Shown one piece after another: positions 25,772 to 36,902 of a stretch of 43,818 nt of DNA; the first letter of the stretch is position 1, and every line of letters starts with the position of its first letter. The translations under genes and the position numbers were made by a program. The DNA comes from Legionellales bacterium (GTDB lineage Bacteria; Pseudomonadota; Gammaproteobacteria; DSM-16500). Location of the stretch: NCBI GenBank assembly GCA_947478495.1, contig CANJVW010000015.1, forward strand, positions 1-43,818. Direction: 5' to 3'. The notes beneath the pieces are model-generated. The model ran no database searches. It was not told where the DNA came from and saw nothing but the letters and a program-made list of their open reading frames with translations.

Positions 25772-26677
25772 CTAACCACGAGGCCGATAAGAACCCTGCT
25801 GAGCAGAAAGGTTTGCTTCTTCACAAACACTTAAACGGGCCCCCAACAACGCGAGTCTTTCCTTGCTCGCGCGAGCAGCATGACACAAACCTTGCGCGCG
25901 CTCCACCAGCTCAACTGGAGACGCCCCCTGCACTACTACGCTTCGTATCGATTGATTAAGTTGCGCAAAAAATGGTTTATTTTGACGCAATGTACGGAGC
26001 GCTTCGGATGGTGGTATTGCCCGGTCATCGTCTCGGGACTTTTTTCTCATGCTAGCAAGAGAAAGTACCATTTTAAGCTCGCGCATCAAATCGCTGTGCG
26101 CTACGATCGCACCTGAATGATAAGAAGCCGCCTCAGGTATTACTTTGCAGATATCCACAGGGCTCGGTGTTTTTAATGCAGGACGCAAGGCGGCCTTGTG
26201 TGTTTCAGTCAGCGACAACGTGTCGCCATCCGGGAGCGTGACAGAAAGCTCTCGATTCAAGAATACATCTGCCAGAGCTTCTTGGTGCGTACCCCACTCA
26301 GCTGTCACCGCTTTTTCTTCTGCTGGCATTGCATCTAATTGGGTTTGCAATGACGCCATTTCTACTTTCAAATAATCAGCAAAATCATCAGAAGACAGCC
26401 CTTGTCGAGCAACATCAATCAAGGAGTTCTGTTTTAATTCTTCTGTTTGATAGGCTTCATAGTCTTTTACATACTGTTTTTGGTTTTTCTGCCCACGAAA
26501 AAAATCGTCCCAAATCATTTGACGCTCTTCAGTCAATCTTTCCTCTCGGGCCATCAGCGCAAGGCAACCTTCCAATCTTTGTAATGTTTTTTTAGCAAGA
26601 ATAGCCGATACCATATCGATCATGGTTTGTCGAAATCGAGGGGAGCGAGGATCTGTGTCGGCAAAAGATAATGACAT
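25772..26677 (-). CDS. Helical protein of unknown function
   Basis: This 301-residue protein is unlike any family I recognise. It has no signal peptide or membrane segment. Predicted helices dominate, with charged amphipathic stretches such as REERLTEERQMIWDDFFRG and MASLQTQLDAMPAEEKAVTA suggesting coiled coils in the first half. A short strand-like segment LSVTLPDGDTLSLTE sits in the middle. The ATG at 26677 is preferred because GGTGGAG lies 6-12 bases upstream; TTG at 26692 would add five residues and include that site. It has its own promoter and stands between the two unknown families, so it may belong to the same accessory set. Confidence 0.7.
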   Translation of the reverse strand: MSLSFADTDPRSPRFRQTMIDMVSAILAKKTLQRLEGCLALMAREERLTEERQMIWDDFFRGQKNQKQYVKDYEAYQTEELKQNSLIDVARQGLSSDDFADYLKVEMASLQTQLDAMPAEEKAVTAEWGTHQEALADVFLNRELSVTLPDGDTLSLTETHKAALRPALKTPSPVDICKVIPEAASYHSGAIVAHSDLMRELKMVLSLASMRKKSRDDDRAIPPSEALRTLRQNKPFFAQLNQSIRSVVVQGASPVELVERAQGLCHAARASKERLALLGARLSVCEEANLSAQQGSYRPRG

Positions 26678-26718
26678 ACTGTTCTCCACCAATGAGAGTT
26701 AACCTAACAATATAAAGC

Positions 26719-26747
26719 ATTTTATCCGATCTTGTTTGGAAGAACAA
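26719..26747 (-). promoter_or_regulatory. Promoter of the 25772-26677 gene
   Basis: On the minus strand TTGTTC (26747-26742), a 17-base spacer and TAAAAT (26724-26719) precede the gene by about 40 bases. Confidence 0.5.
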
Positions 26748-26787
26748 TCATTGTTTGTGCTGTAAAAATACATATTTGATCGTTTGC

Positions 26788-26971
26788 CATCCCCGCCCCG
26801 CCTTGTCATCCCCGCTTTACTTTTGTCAATCCCCGCGAAGGCGGGGACCCATTCAGAAAATGACTCAGAAAAACAGTTAAGTCCAATGCATTTTGTTTTT
26901 CGTCAAAATCTTTTTACTTGCTACATTCACAGATGTTACCACAATGGATCCCCGCCTTCGCGGGGATGACA
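26788..26971. repeat. R4 palindromic element in the accessory island
   Basis: TGTCAATCCCCGCGAAGGCGGGGACCCA (26824-26851, one strand) pairs with GGATCCCCGCCTTCGCGGGGATGACA (26946-26971). Further left, 26788-26823 contains reverse copies of the GGCGGGGATGAC tail, so the symmetry extends beyond the arms. The same element is in lolA (31041-31179) and aroDE (35807-35893). The segment holds no credible gene. Confidence 0.8.
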
Positions 26972-27042
26972 AAAAAGGCGGGGATGACAAAAAAGGCGGG
27001 GATGACAAAAAAGGCGGGGATGACAAAAAAGGCGGGGATGAT
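26971..27042. repeat. Four tandem 18-bp units (minisatellite)
   Basis: AAAAAAGGCGGGGATGAC is repeated four times (26971, 26989, 27007, 27025; the last ends GATGAT). The unit is the 3' end of the adjoining R4 palindrome, so the array looks like local amplification of a repeat end. The apparent GDDKKG peptide on one strand and SSPPFL on the other are not real genes. Confidence 0.92.
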
Positions 27043-27099
27043 AAAAAAGAGGTAGGAATTGACAAAGAACGTGTAAAGGCTTTCAAAGAAATGTATTGC

Positions 27100-28227
27100 T
27101 TATCGCCTCAGACCTCTTTGAACAGATTGATTTTGTTGGGGCTCTTTCGCTTCCAAAGCCGACATTAATCGACCGCCGCGCGTTGCCTTATCGCCAAATA
27201 GAGTGTCTCTTGCTTTTTTATACATAACACCTGCTGTAAAGAATGCAGCTGCCCCAACGCCTACCGCTTTTAGGAAAGTCGTCAAATGACTATCGCGTCG
27301 TCGAGTGAGCGCCCCCCTTGTTTCCGCAGTTTTTAATTTTTGATTGAACGCTTCAAGTTTATGATAACTTTGAAGTTCTTGGTTATCCAAGATAGCTAGC
27401 AATGCCTTGATATGATTATGCTTGTACACCGCCTGCTTCACCAAACGATCGCAGTGATCTGACGCTAAAGCGCGACCATCCATAAAATCAGGTTGAGTTA
27501 CCCCTGGCTTACCATCAATTTCCTTTTTGAGATGAGAAAGATATTGCTCGCAGGCTCGGCGCTTGCAATATATCTCATAAATGTTAGGATCACTCACCAC
27601 ATCAAGAAAAAATTTAGACAAATCCGCTGGCGCATCGATATCTGTTCTTTTTGGGAATTCTCCCATGATCATGTCGCGCATGATTTTAGAATCTGTACTA
27701 ATTGATTGAAGCTCAAATAGGTTATTTTTTGCCTTGAATAATACCTCAACAGGTCCAGGCATATTGATTGTTTCATCCTCCGGTGTTTTTATTGGGATCG
27801 ATTCAAGTCTTGCTTTATAGTAACCCTTTTTATTTTCCTCGAATAAATCAACATCAACAGACTCAGGAGAAGAAGGAACCAGCGTACTATCCATTGCGCT
27901 CTCAACAAACCCAAAGATACTCTTCATCACCGGACCCGACAACATCATCTGAGGAAATTGAGAGTAATTTTTTCTAAATGACGCTCTTGATTCCGGGCTA
28001 ATTTTTTCCAGAGCCGAATCCATCTCCTGTTTCGCTTCATCGTCAGTCATACCCTTTTTACTGCTAACATCTGCAATTTTTGTGTTACGTTTAAAATCTT
28101 TCAATAGCTGGCGTTCCCCATCCCCCGTTTTGTCACTTGTTGCATCGCATCCCAGTTTTGTGAAAAACTCATTTGTGCTTTTCTGGCATTCTTCTCGTGT
28201 TAAATGATACCGCATCGATGATTTCAT
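27100..28227 (-). CDS. Family B protein 1, with C-terminal hydrophobic segment
   Basis: This is the last gene of a three-gene operon of paralogues; the 375-residue protein belongs to no family I recognise. It aligns with the other two members over a helical N-terminal region ending in NYSQFPQMML (residues 87-96). It also aligns over a strand-rich core at about 128-210: YYKARLESIPI, GPVEVLFKAKNNLFELQ, TDSKIMRDMIMGEFP and FFLD. A helical region follows. Only this member has a clear hydrophobic stretch near the C-terminus (about 318-335, LKAVGVGAAAFFTAGVMY), which could anchor it in a membrane, then a basic tail ending in QRGLRR. The ATG at 28227 has AAGG 6 bases upstream. The gene starts 15 bases after gene 2 ends. 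Confidence 0.78.
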   Translation of the reverse strand: MKSSMRYHLTREECQKSTNEFFTKLGCDATSDKTGDGERQLLKDFKRNTKIADVSSKKGMTDDEAKQEMDSALEKISPESRASFRKNYSQFPQMMLSGPVMKSIFGFVESAMDSTLVPSSPESVDVDLFEENKKGYYKARLESIPIKTPEDETINMPGPVEVLFKAKNNLFELQSISTDSKIMRDMIMGEFPKRTDIDAPADLSKFFLDVVSDPNIYEIYCKRRACEQYLSHLKKEIDGKPGVTQPDFMDGRALASDHCDRLVKQAVYKHNHIKALLAILDNQELQSYHKLEAFNQKLKTAETRGALTRRRDSHLTTFLKAVGVGAAAFFTAGVMYKKARDTLFGDKATRGGRLMSALEAKEPQQNQSVQRGLRR

Positions 28228-28242
28228 AGCAGCCTTTGCTTT

Positions 28243-29340
28243 CTATTGATTTCGCCTTAACGCAACCTCTTTCTTCGGTATTCCTGGTGAAGCAGTAGCG
28301 GACACCCTAAATAACCCATTCTGCAGCAACGCACTCTTTTTAACGGAAAATATTTTTTCTATTTTATCAATATCCGCCAACAGTTTTTCACCGCGCTCAT
28401 CCACTTTGGCCTTTCCAAAAGCCTTCTCCCACATCGTTTGGGGGCGTCCATCATTACTGCTTCTTATCCAATTTTTAAAATCAACGGAAGCTATTTGAGC
28501 CAGAAATTCCTGTTTTCGATCGGCGAGTGTAGCTGACTCATTCTGAAGATCCTTCAAAAGTAACCGAACAAACCCGTCTTTAGAATGAACATCCGCTTGG
28601 GCGCCTCCCTTGGAGTGCTGAAGATCATACTGAATGGTATCGCGATAAACGATCAACGCCTCTTGGTAGCTATCGATTTCGCGCATGGGTGCCGACTCCA
28701 TTTTAGCTTGATCTAAAAAATATTGACTGGGATTGGGTACCTCTGGCAATGCCCCCATCACCATATTTTTTATTAATGTCGAATCTGTGTTAATGCGCTG
28801 CAATTCAAATCCCTTATCTGTTAATGTAAACAAGACTTCAACAGGACCCGCCAATTCACCAACCTTCGCCATAGTGTTATCTGAATCTAAGATCGGAAAT
28901 TTTTTAATAGTAGATTTAATATAAACATCCTGACCTTCTTGATAAAGTGTCGTTTGTATATCGCTCTCTGCAGGCGGATTAACGAGCAGCTTCTCTTCGC
29001 ATAATGGCTTCGAAATCGCCAATATTAAAAGAGAAGCGAATCGAATGGGCGATTGAGAATAATGCGATCGGATTTTTTCCCTTTCATCTGAATGAGGAAA
29101 TGTTTCAACAAGCCTCTGATCAAACTCCTCTCGTGCAATAGCCATTTTTGAGCAACACGGGTACTTACCGATACCAATTCCTCTACCTCTAATATGATCT
29201 GTGTAGGCTTGGTCTAATCCGTCCTCTGCGCTAAGCGTATCATTTGAGTAAATAAAATGTGTTTTCTTGATATCCTCTAGAGAAGGATTTCCTGATTTTT
29301 CGATGTTGTCGGGTAGTAGAGAATATGCCATTGATCTCAT
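28243..29340 (-). CDS. Family B protein 2
   Basis: This is the middle paralogue of the operon, with 365 residues and no signal peptide or membrane helix. The N-terminal helical region carries YTDHIRGRGIGIG (46-58) and SHYSQSPIRFA (92-102), matching YVDYMRGLHVGTI and AHYSQGPMLFA in protein 3. The core is VYIKSTIKKFPI (139-150), GPVEVLFTLTDKGFELQ (165-181), NTDSTLIKNMVMGALP (184-199) and NPSQYFLD (203-210). A helical C-terminal part follows. The start is well supported by GAAGGAG seven bases before the ATG. The function is unknown. Tandem duplication with strong divergence outside the core suggests selection for diversity. Confidence 0.78.
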   Translation of the reverse strand: MRSMAYSLLPDNIEKSGNPSLEDIKKTHFIYSNDTLSAEDGLDQAYTDHIRGRGIGIGKYPCCSKMAIAREEFDQRLVETFPHSDEREKIRSHYSQSPIRFASLLILAISKPLCEEKLLVNPPAESDIQTTLYQEGQDVYIKSTIKKFPILDSDNTMAKVGELAGPVEVLFTLTDKGFELQRINTDSTLIKNMVMGALPEVPNPSQYFLDQAKMESAPMREIDSYQEALIVYRDTIQYDLQHSKGGAQADVHSKDGFVRLLLKDLQNESATLADRKQEFLAQIASVDFKNWIRSSNDGRPQTMWEKAFGKAKVDERGEKLLADIDKIEKIFSVKKSALLQNGLFRVSATASPGIPKKEVALRRNQ

Positions 29341-29352
29341 AATCGACTCCTT

Positions 29353-30384
29353 CTAGTGTCTTGCTTTGTGATGATGCTTTCCGTCACGCTCTTCTGGATG
29401 GTGGTGAGCCAAGCTTTTGAGTTTTGCAGCGGCAGACGCAAAAGACGCAAAAATTCCCGGCCGAGGTATTGACAGTTTCTCGCCGGCAAACTGTTTTCTT
29501 GTCTTCTCAATATCAGAAATAAACCGAGCACCACGAAGATCATCTTGAAGGCCCAAAATTTTCTTAAAATCAGGGTCATTCGATTTTTTGATAAAAAATT
29601 TCTTTCGGGATTCTAGATTATGTTCATCGTGAATCAATTCGGTCAAAGCAACGCTGATTACCTTGATTTTTCTTTGTAAATTTTCAAGAGATTGACCGCT
29701 ATTTTCTTCGCCCATTTGAGCGACTAAGTACTCCAAATAATCTTCGCATATCGCTTTATAACTAGCGATCTCGCCGATTAAACGATCTTCGCTTTTAATG
29801 TGGTCTAAAAAATATTGTTCAGGATTAGAGACGTGAGGAAAGGTTCCCATCATCATATTGCGCATCAAATCAGAATCGGTATCGCAATGTTGAAACTGAA
29901 ATCCTTCGTCTGTTAATTGAAACGCTGACTCGATGGGACCATGAAAATCCGCCATTTTTTTGTCTGCCGCATTGTGTACGGGCACTTTTTCAATGCGTGC
30001 TTTAAAATAAACCTCTCCGTTTTTCACATACAAATGATCCAATCGATCTACTGTCTTGGGTTCCTTGATAATGGCATTCTCAAACAAAGCAAGCGATTGG
30101 CTCGACAATCCACCGGCGGCAAACAACATGGGGCCTTGCGAATAATGCGCTGCAATCTTCGCTCTTTGCTCCGCTGAAAACTGTTCAACATATTTTTTTT
30201 CAAATGCTTCTATGGATAGCTTTGGAGGTATCGTTCCGACATGCAGACCTCTCATATAATCTACATACAACTGCCCTCCGCGAGCTGCGCTGCTACGAGC
30301 ATCCTTTGAGAAAACCAGTCCAAGGGATTTTACAAAAGTGTTCTGAGTCTTCTCTATATCAAGCGGGGTTAAGCGGCTCTTCAT
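29353..30384 (-). CDS. Family B protein 3, with His-rich tail
   Basis: This is the first gene of the operon and encodes 343 residues from the preferred ATG at 30384, which has AGGAG nine bases upstream. The two ATGs at 30393 and 30390 are too close to that site. The core is VYFKARIEKVPV (about 125-136), GPIESAFQLTDEGFQFQ, DTDSDLMRNMMMGTFP and NPEQYFLD, clearly paralogous to proteins 1 and 2. The C-terminus is rich in histidine and basic residues (HHHPEERDGKHHHKARH), an unusual ending that could bind metal or acidic partners. There is no signal peptide. The function is unknown. The gene is separated by 12 bases from gene 2. Confidence 0.78.
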   Translation of the reverse strand: MKSRLTPLDIEKTQNTFVKSLGLVFSKDARSSAARGGQLYVDYMRGLHVGTIPPKLSIEAFEKKYVEQFSAEQRAKIAAHYSQGPMLFAAGGLSSQSLALFENAIIKEPKTVDRLDHLYVKNGEVYFKARIEKVPVHNAADKKMADFHGPIESAFQLTDEGFQFQHCDTDSDLMRNMMMGTFPHVSNPEQYFLDHIKSEDRLIGEIASYKAICEDYLEYLVAQMGEENSGQSLENLQRKIKVISVALTELIHDEHNLESRKKFFIKKSNDPDFKKILGLQDDLRGARFISDIEKTRKQFAGEKLSIPRPGIFASFASAAAKLKSLAHHHPEERDGKHHHKARH

Positions 30385-30413
30385 ATTCATCATCTCCTGT
30401 TGTGATTATTATG

Positions 30414-30419
30414 AATATA
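30414..30419 (-). promoter_or_regulatory. Candidate -10 element of the family B operon
   Basis: Minus-strand TATATT in the context GCGGCTATATT lies about 30 bases ahead of the first family B gene. No good -35 is visible. The GGCTATA context resembles the GCTATACT of the family A promoters, which might indicate shared control. Confidence 0.35.
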
Positions 30420-30455
30420 GCCGCTGTTTAAAGATTTGCCCGATAATGGGCTATG

Positions 30456-31106
30456 TTAGTGAATAATATCGACGCCCTTGGGAGGCGAAAAACGAAAAAG
30501 CGCAGGGGAAAGGTTTAAATTGATGGAAGCAGACGAAAATTGAATGACTATGTGGTGGCCCAATTGATCTTGCAGGCGCATTTCGCTGATAACACCTCGG
30601 GAAAACCCCAGCTCAACAACGCTTAGCATGCTATCCGTGTGTCGAGGGGTCAGCGAAAACCATTGCAGATTATCCGGGCGCTTCATAGATTGCACGTTAA
30701 ACGCTTGATTGAGAGCATTTGGATTATTCATTAATAATAAAACAGGGGTATTGCTAACTTGTTTATCGAGCGGGCGAATCGTTACCTGCTCTAAATCAGG
30801 ATCGTATACCGAGAGGCGCTTGCCATCGGTCACAATGAGTTGAGGAATCGGTTTTTTAACTTCCCATCGAAATTGGTTGGGGCGTTGCAAGGCAAAAGAC
30901 CCTTCTGATTTCTGGGTTTGTTTGCCACGAGCATCGCTTGTTATTTGGGTGAAGTCTGCTTGGAGGGTACGCATGTGGGAAAGAAGCGTGTTGAGTGATG
31001 GGTCGGCAGCGTAGATAGAGATGGAAAAAAATACTATCGCTGTCATTCCCGCGAAGGCGGGAACCCATTTTGACGCTGCCTTCAAAAAAAATGTTAAACG
31101 CGACAA
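30456..31106 (-). CDS. lolA: Outer-membrane lipoprotein carrier protein LolA
   Basis: LolA is the periplasmic chaperone that ferries lipoproteins from LolCDE to LolB. The mature part contains MRTLQADFTQ, SEGSFALQRPNQFRWEVKKP, QLIVTDGKRLSVYDPDLEQV and a C-terminal LFRFSPPKGVDII, all family-like. The N-terminus is unusual: MSRLTFFLKAASK, then WVPAFAGMTAIVFFSISIYA before the likely cleavage at A-ADP. The phrase WVPAFAGMT is the translation of one arm of the R4 palindrome, so the signal peptide was built partly from a repeat. The TTG start at 31106 has GAGGT eight bases upstream. The only ATG choice (inside the repeat) would leave a signal peptide with no positive charge. ftsK lies upstream on the same strand. 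Confidence 0.92.
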   Translation of the reverse strand: MSRLTFFLKAASKWVPAFAGMTAIVFFSISIYAADPSLNTLLSHMRTLQADFTQITSDARGKQTQKSEGSFALQRPNQFRWEVKKPIPQLIVTDGKRLSVYDPDLEQVTIRPLDKQVSNTPVLLLMNNPNALNQAFNVQSMKRPDNLQWFSLTPRHTDSMLSVVELGFSRGVISEMRLQDQLGHHIVIQFSSASINLNLSPALFRFSPPKGVDIIH

Positions 31107-31179
31107 TGCGATTTACCTCAATCATCTCTACATCAAAAAATTATTTGCAGGGTGGATCCCCGCCTTCGCGGGGATGACA
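31041..31179. repeat. R4 palindromic element overlapping the lolA start
   Basis: TGTCATTCCCGCGAAGGCGG begins the left arm (31041-31067), and GGATCCCCGCCTTCGCGGGG begins the right arm (31154-31179). The left arm is read in the lolA signal peptide, and the lolA start codon and ribosome-binding site lie in the central spacer. The right arm lies nine bases past the ftsK stop and could also terminate ftsK transcripts. Confidence 0.85.
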
Positions 31180-31188
31180 ATAAAAACA

Positions 31189-34526
<3,338 letters not shown>

Positions 34527-34527
<1 letters not shown>

Positions 34528-35327
34528 TGCGTCTCGCGGGCAGAGCTAACGTAACTGATCGAACCATTATCGCGATAAAAGGGCGTCTGATAGGCAATGG
34601 GTCTCTCACAGTCATTGCCGGTCCGTGCGCAATTGAGTCGGAAGAGCAGATACACCTGGCAGCTGAAGGAGTATCGAACGCGGGCGCCACTATTTTACGC
34701 GGAGGCGCTTTTAAACCACGTACATCACCTTATGATTTCCAAGGATTGGGTTTGATTGGTTTGCAGTATATGCAGTCTGCTGCCCAAAAAAATAATTTGC
34801 TCAGTGTTTCTGAAGTCATGGACACGCGCGATATCGATACGGTCGCATCCTTCGTGGATATTTTGCAAATTGGGGCGCGCAATATGCAAAATTTCAGCTT
34901 GCTGAAAGAAGTCGGAAAATCAAGTAAGCCCGTGCTACTAAAACGCGGATTATCCGCGACATACAGCGATTTTTTAATGGCCGCTGAATATATTTTACAA
35001 ATGGGTAACCCGAATGTGATGCTGTGCGAACGTGGCATCCGCACATTTGAGCCCTATGCACGAAATACATTGGATATTGCGGCGATTCCCATTCTCCATG
35101 AACTAACCCATTTACCCATTCTTGTTGACCCCAGCCATGGTTGCGGCATTCGCAGTGCCGTACCACCCATGAGTTATGCCGCCGTCGCCGCGGGTGCTGA
35201 TGGCATTATGATTGAAGTGCATCCCGATGTGGATAATGCCTTGTGTGACGCCAAACAAAGTATCTCGATCGATTGCTTTCGAGAAACAATGAAAACTATT
35301 GAACGCGTTCGTCAAGCGATATGCTGA
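34527..35327 (+). CDS. aroF: 3-deoxy-7-phosphoheptulonate synthase, type I-beta
   Basis: This enzyme joins phosphoenolpyruvate and erythrose 4-phosphate, the first step of the shikimate pathway. VIAGPCAIESEEQ, LRGGAFKPRTSPYDFQGLG, VLLKRGLSATYSDFLMAAEY, CERGIRTFEPYARNTLDI and ILVDPSHGCGIRS mark it as the I-beta type, related to KDO8P synthase and found in Bacillus and Thermotoga. It is not the E. coli AroG/F/H I-alpha type. At 266 residues it has no chorismate mutase or ferredoxin-like regulatory extension, so feedback control by those domains is absent. A KDO8P synthase is less likely because the DAHP-type ERGIRTFE motif is present. The next gene, aroDE, overlaps by seven bases. Confidence 0.9.
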
Positions 35328-36886
35328 TTGCGTCCATCCCCTATCACAATCCTATTGATGCGGCGCTTCAAATCGCGCTCGCCAGTGAAGTCGATGGGAT
35401 TGAGCTGCGGCTCGACTATGCAGAGCATTTAAGTATCCAAGACATAGCGGCGCTTCAAAAGCAATGCACCACCCCCCTCCTGTTCACCCTTCGAAAAAAA
35501 TCACAAGGCGGCTATTATCCTCATGATGAAAAAACCCGCATTGAAGCACTCATGGCGCTTTCAGAATTAAAGCCGGATTACATGGACATTGAGCATGATA
35601 CCTCTCAAGATATTCTCCATAGGCTTTCATTCAATACGCAACTTATTTGCTCGTATCACAATCATGACAATACACCTGTTGACTTAGAAGCGATTTTATC
35701 ATCCATGCAACACCCCGCTTTTTTTGGCTACAAAATAGCAACACAAACAAATAGTGTATTAGATGCGCTTCGATTGCTGCAATTTAGTTTAAAACATAAA
35801 AAATCTTGTCATTCCCGCGAAGGCGGGAACCCATTTTCCCCTGGCGTGAACCTTGCCAAGAGCGAAGTGGATCCCCGCCTTCGCGGGGATGACAAAAAAG
35901 AGGGGTGGCATGATGAACAAGCCCAACATAATCTCACCGTCATAGGCATGGGAACACATGGACAATGCACTCGAATATTGAGCCCCGTGATTGGAAATTT
36001 TATGCATTACGCCTGTATTGATACAGAAAGTAATACCGCTAGCGGACAAATGACGATCCGTGAGCTGAGAGAAACATATCAAATAAAAAATCTTAATTTA
36101 AAAACGCGAATAGTTGCATTGCTCGGCAGCCCCGTCAGTCACAGCATCGGACATATTTTTCATAATCGCGCGATATCGTATTTAAAAGAAAATGCCGTTT
36201 ATATCAAGCTAGATGTCAGGCCAGAAGAATTAGAAAGCACCATGACACGCTGTCGAACGCTCCCGTTTTTGGGGTTCAGCGTCACCCAACCTCTAAAAGA
36301 AATCATTGTGCCACTGCTTGACGGTATTGATATAGCGGATCAACCGATTGGGGCAATCAACACTATTTCTGTTGAAAATAATCAGTGGATAGGATGCAAC
36401 ACCGATGGAAAAGGCGCGTGGCTCGCACTTCAGGCGTACTGTCAGCCCGCGCATCAAACCATTGTGATACTCGGTGCAGGTGGGGCTGCTGCCGCCATTG
36501 CGCATGAAGCGTTGCTTCATAACGCAAACGTCATGATCCTAAATCGCACGCTCGATCGCGCAAAAAAACTCGCAAAACGATTGGGGTGTCAATATGACAC
36601 TTTAGATACACTTAAATCGCTTAAAAATAGTTACTGTGCGGTCATTAATACGCTGCCCCGTCACGATTTATTGACATCAGATGATTTATCATCAAATATC
36701 TGCGCTATGGATATTATCTATCAACCCGCTCAAACGGAATTTATAAGAAAGGCTAAAAAAGCAGGCTGCGTCATTATTCCAGGATATGATATGTATATTG
36801 AACAAGCTCTTATGCAATTACAACGCTGGTTTAATCTCGCGCCCTCGACTTTAACTCAAATTAAAATCAGATCCGCTTTAAAATAA
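35321..36886 (+). CDS. aroDE: Bifunctional 3-dehydroquinate dehydratase / shikimate dehydrogenase (AroD-AroE fusion)
   Basis: Residues 1-250 or so are a type I 3-dehydroquinate dehydratase: EVDGIELRLDY, His113 in SYHNHD, Schiff-base Lys138 in FGYKIATQTN, and MGTHGQCTRILSPVIG. Residues 262-521 are a shikimate dehydrogenase: LLGSPVSHSIGHIFHN, FSVTQPLKEIIVPLLD, NTDGKGAWLAL, VILGAGGAAAAIAHEAL and a C-terminal GYDMYIEQALMQLQRWF. Fusions of this order are known in Chlamydia and plants and are rare in gammaproteobacteria. Residues 163-191 (CHSREGGNP ... DPRLRGDD) are the translation of an R4 palindromic repeat, inserted exactly in frame between the barrel strand with Lys138 and the VIGMG strand. The site is a surface loop position, so activity could be kept. 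Confidence 0.94.
   Translation: MLIASIPYHNPIDAALQIALASEVDGIELRLDYAEHLSIQDIAALQKQCTTPLLFTLRKKSQGGYYPHDEKTRIEALMALSELKPDYMDIEHDTSQDILHRLSFNTQLICSYHNHDNTPVDLEAILSSMQHPAFFGYKIATQTNSVLDALRLLQFSLKHKKSCHSREGGNPFSPGVNLAKSEVDPRLRGDDKKEGWHDEQAQHNLTVIGMGTHGQCTRILSPVIGNFMHYACIDTESNTASGQMTIRELRETYQIKNLNLKTRIVALLGSPVSHSIGHIFHNRAISYLKENAVYIKLDVRPEELESTMTRCRTLPFLGFSVTQPLKEIIVPLLDGIDIADQPIGAINTISVENNQWIGCNTDGKGAWLALQAYCQPAHQTIVILGAGGAAAAIAHEALLHNANVMILNRTLDRAKKLAKRLGCQYDTLDTLKSLKNSYCAVINTLPRHDLLTSDDLSSNICAMDIIYQPAQTEFIRKAKKAGCVIIPGYDMYIEQALMQLQRWFNLAPSTLTQIKIRSALK
35807..35893. repeat. R4 palindromic element inserted in frame inside aroDE
   Basis: TGTCATTCCCGCGAAGGCGG starts at 35807 and the complementary arm with CCCCGCCTTCGCGGGGATGAC ends at 35893. 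The length is 87 bases, exactly 29 codons, and the frame has no stop. The flanks are A-rich on both sides. Confidence 0.92.
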
Positions 36887-36902
36887 AAGGGATTTCAAAA
36901 AA

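Noticed and set aside
26971-27042. Possible CRISPR array
   Set aside because: Units are contiguous 18-mers without spacers and no cas gene is near.
26877-27168. Open frames encoding GDDKKG or SSPPFL repeats
   Set aside because: They are translations of the 18-bp tandem array and the R4 palindrome, with no start signal or conserved sequence.
35801-35899. Frameshift or pseudogene in aroDE
   Set aside because: The insert is exactly 87 bases, keeps the frame, and both catalytic halves are intact on either side.
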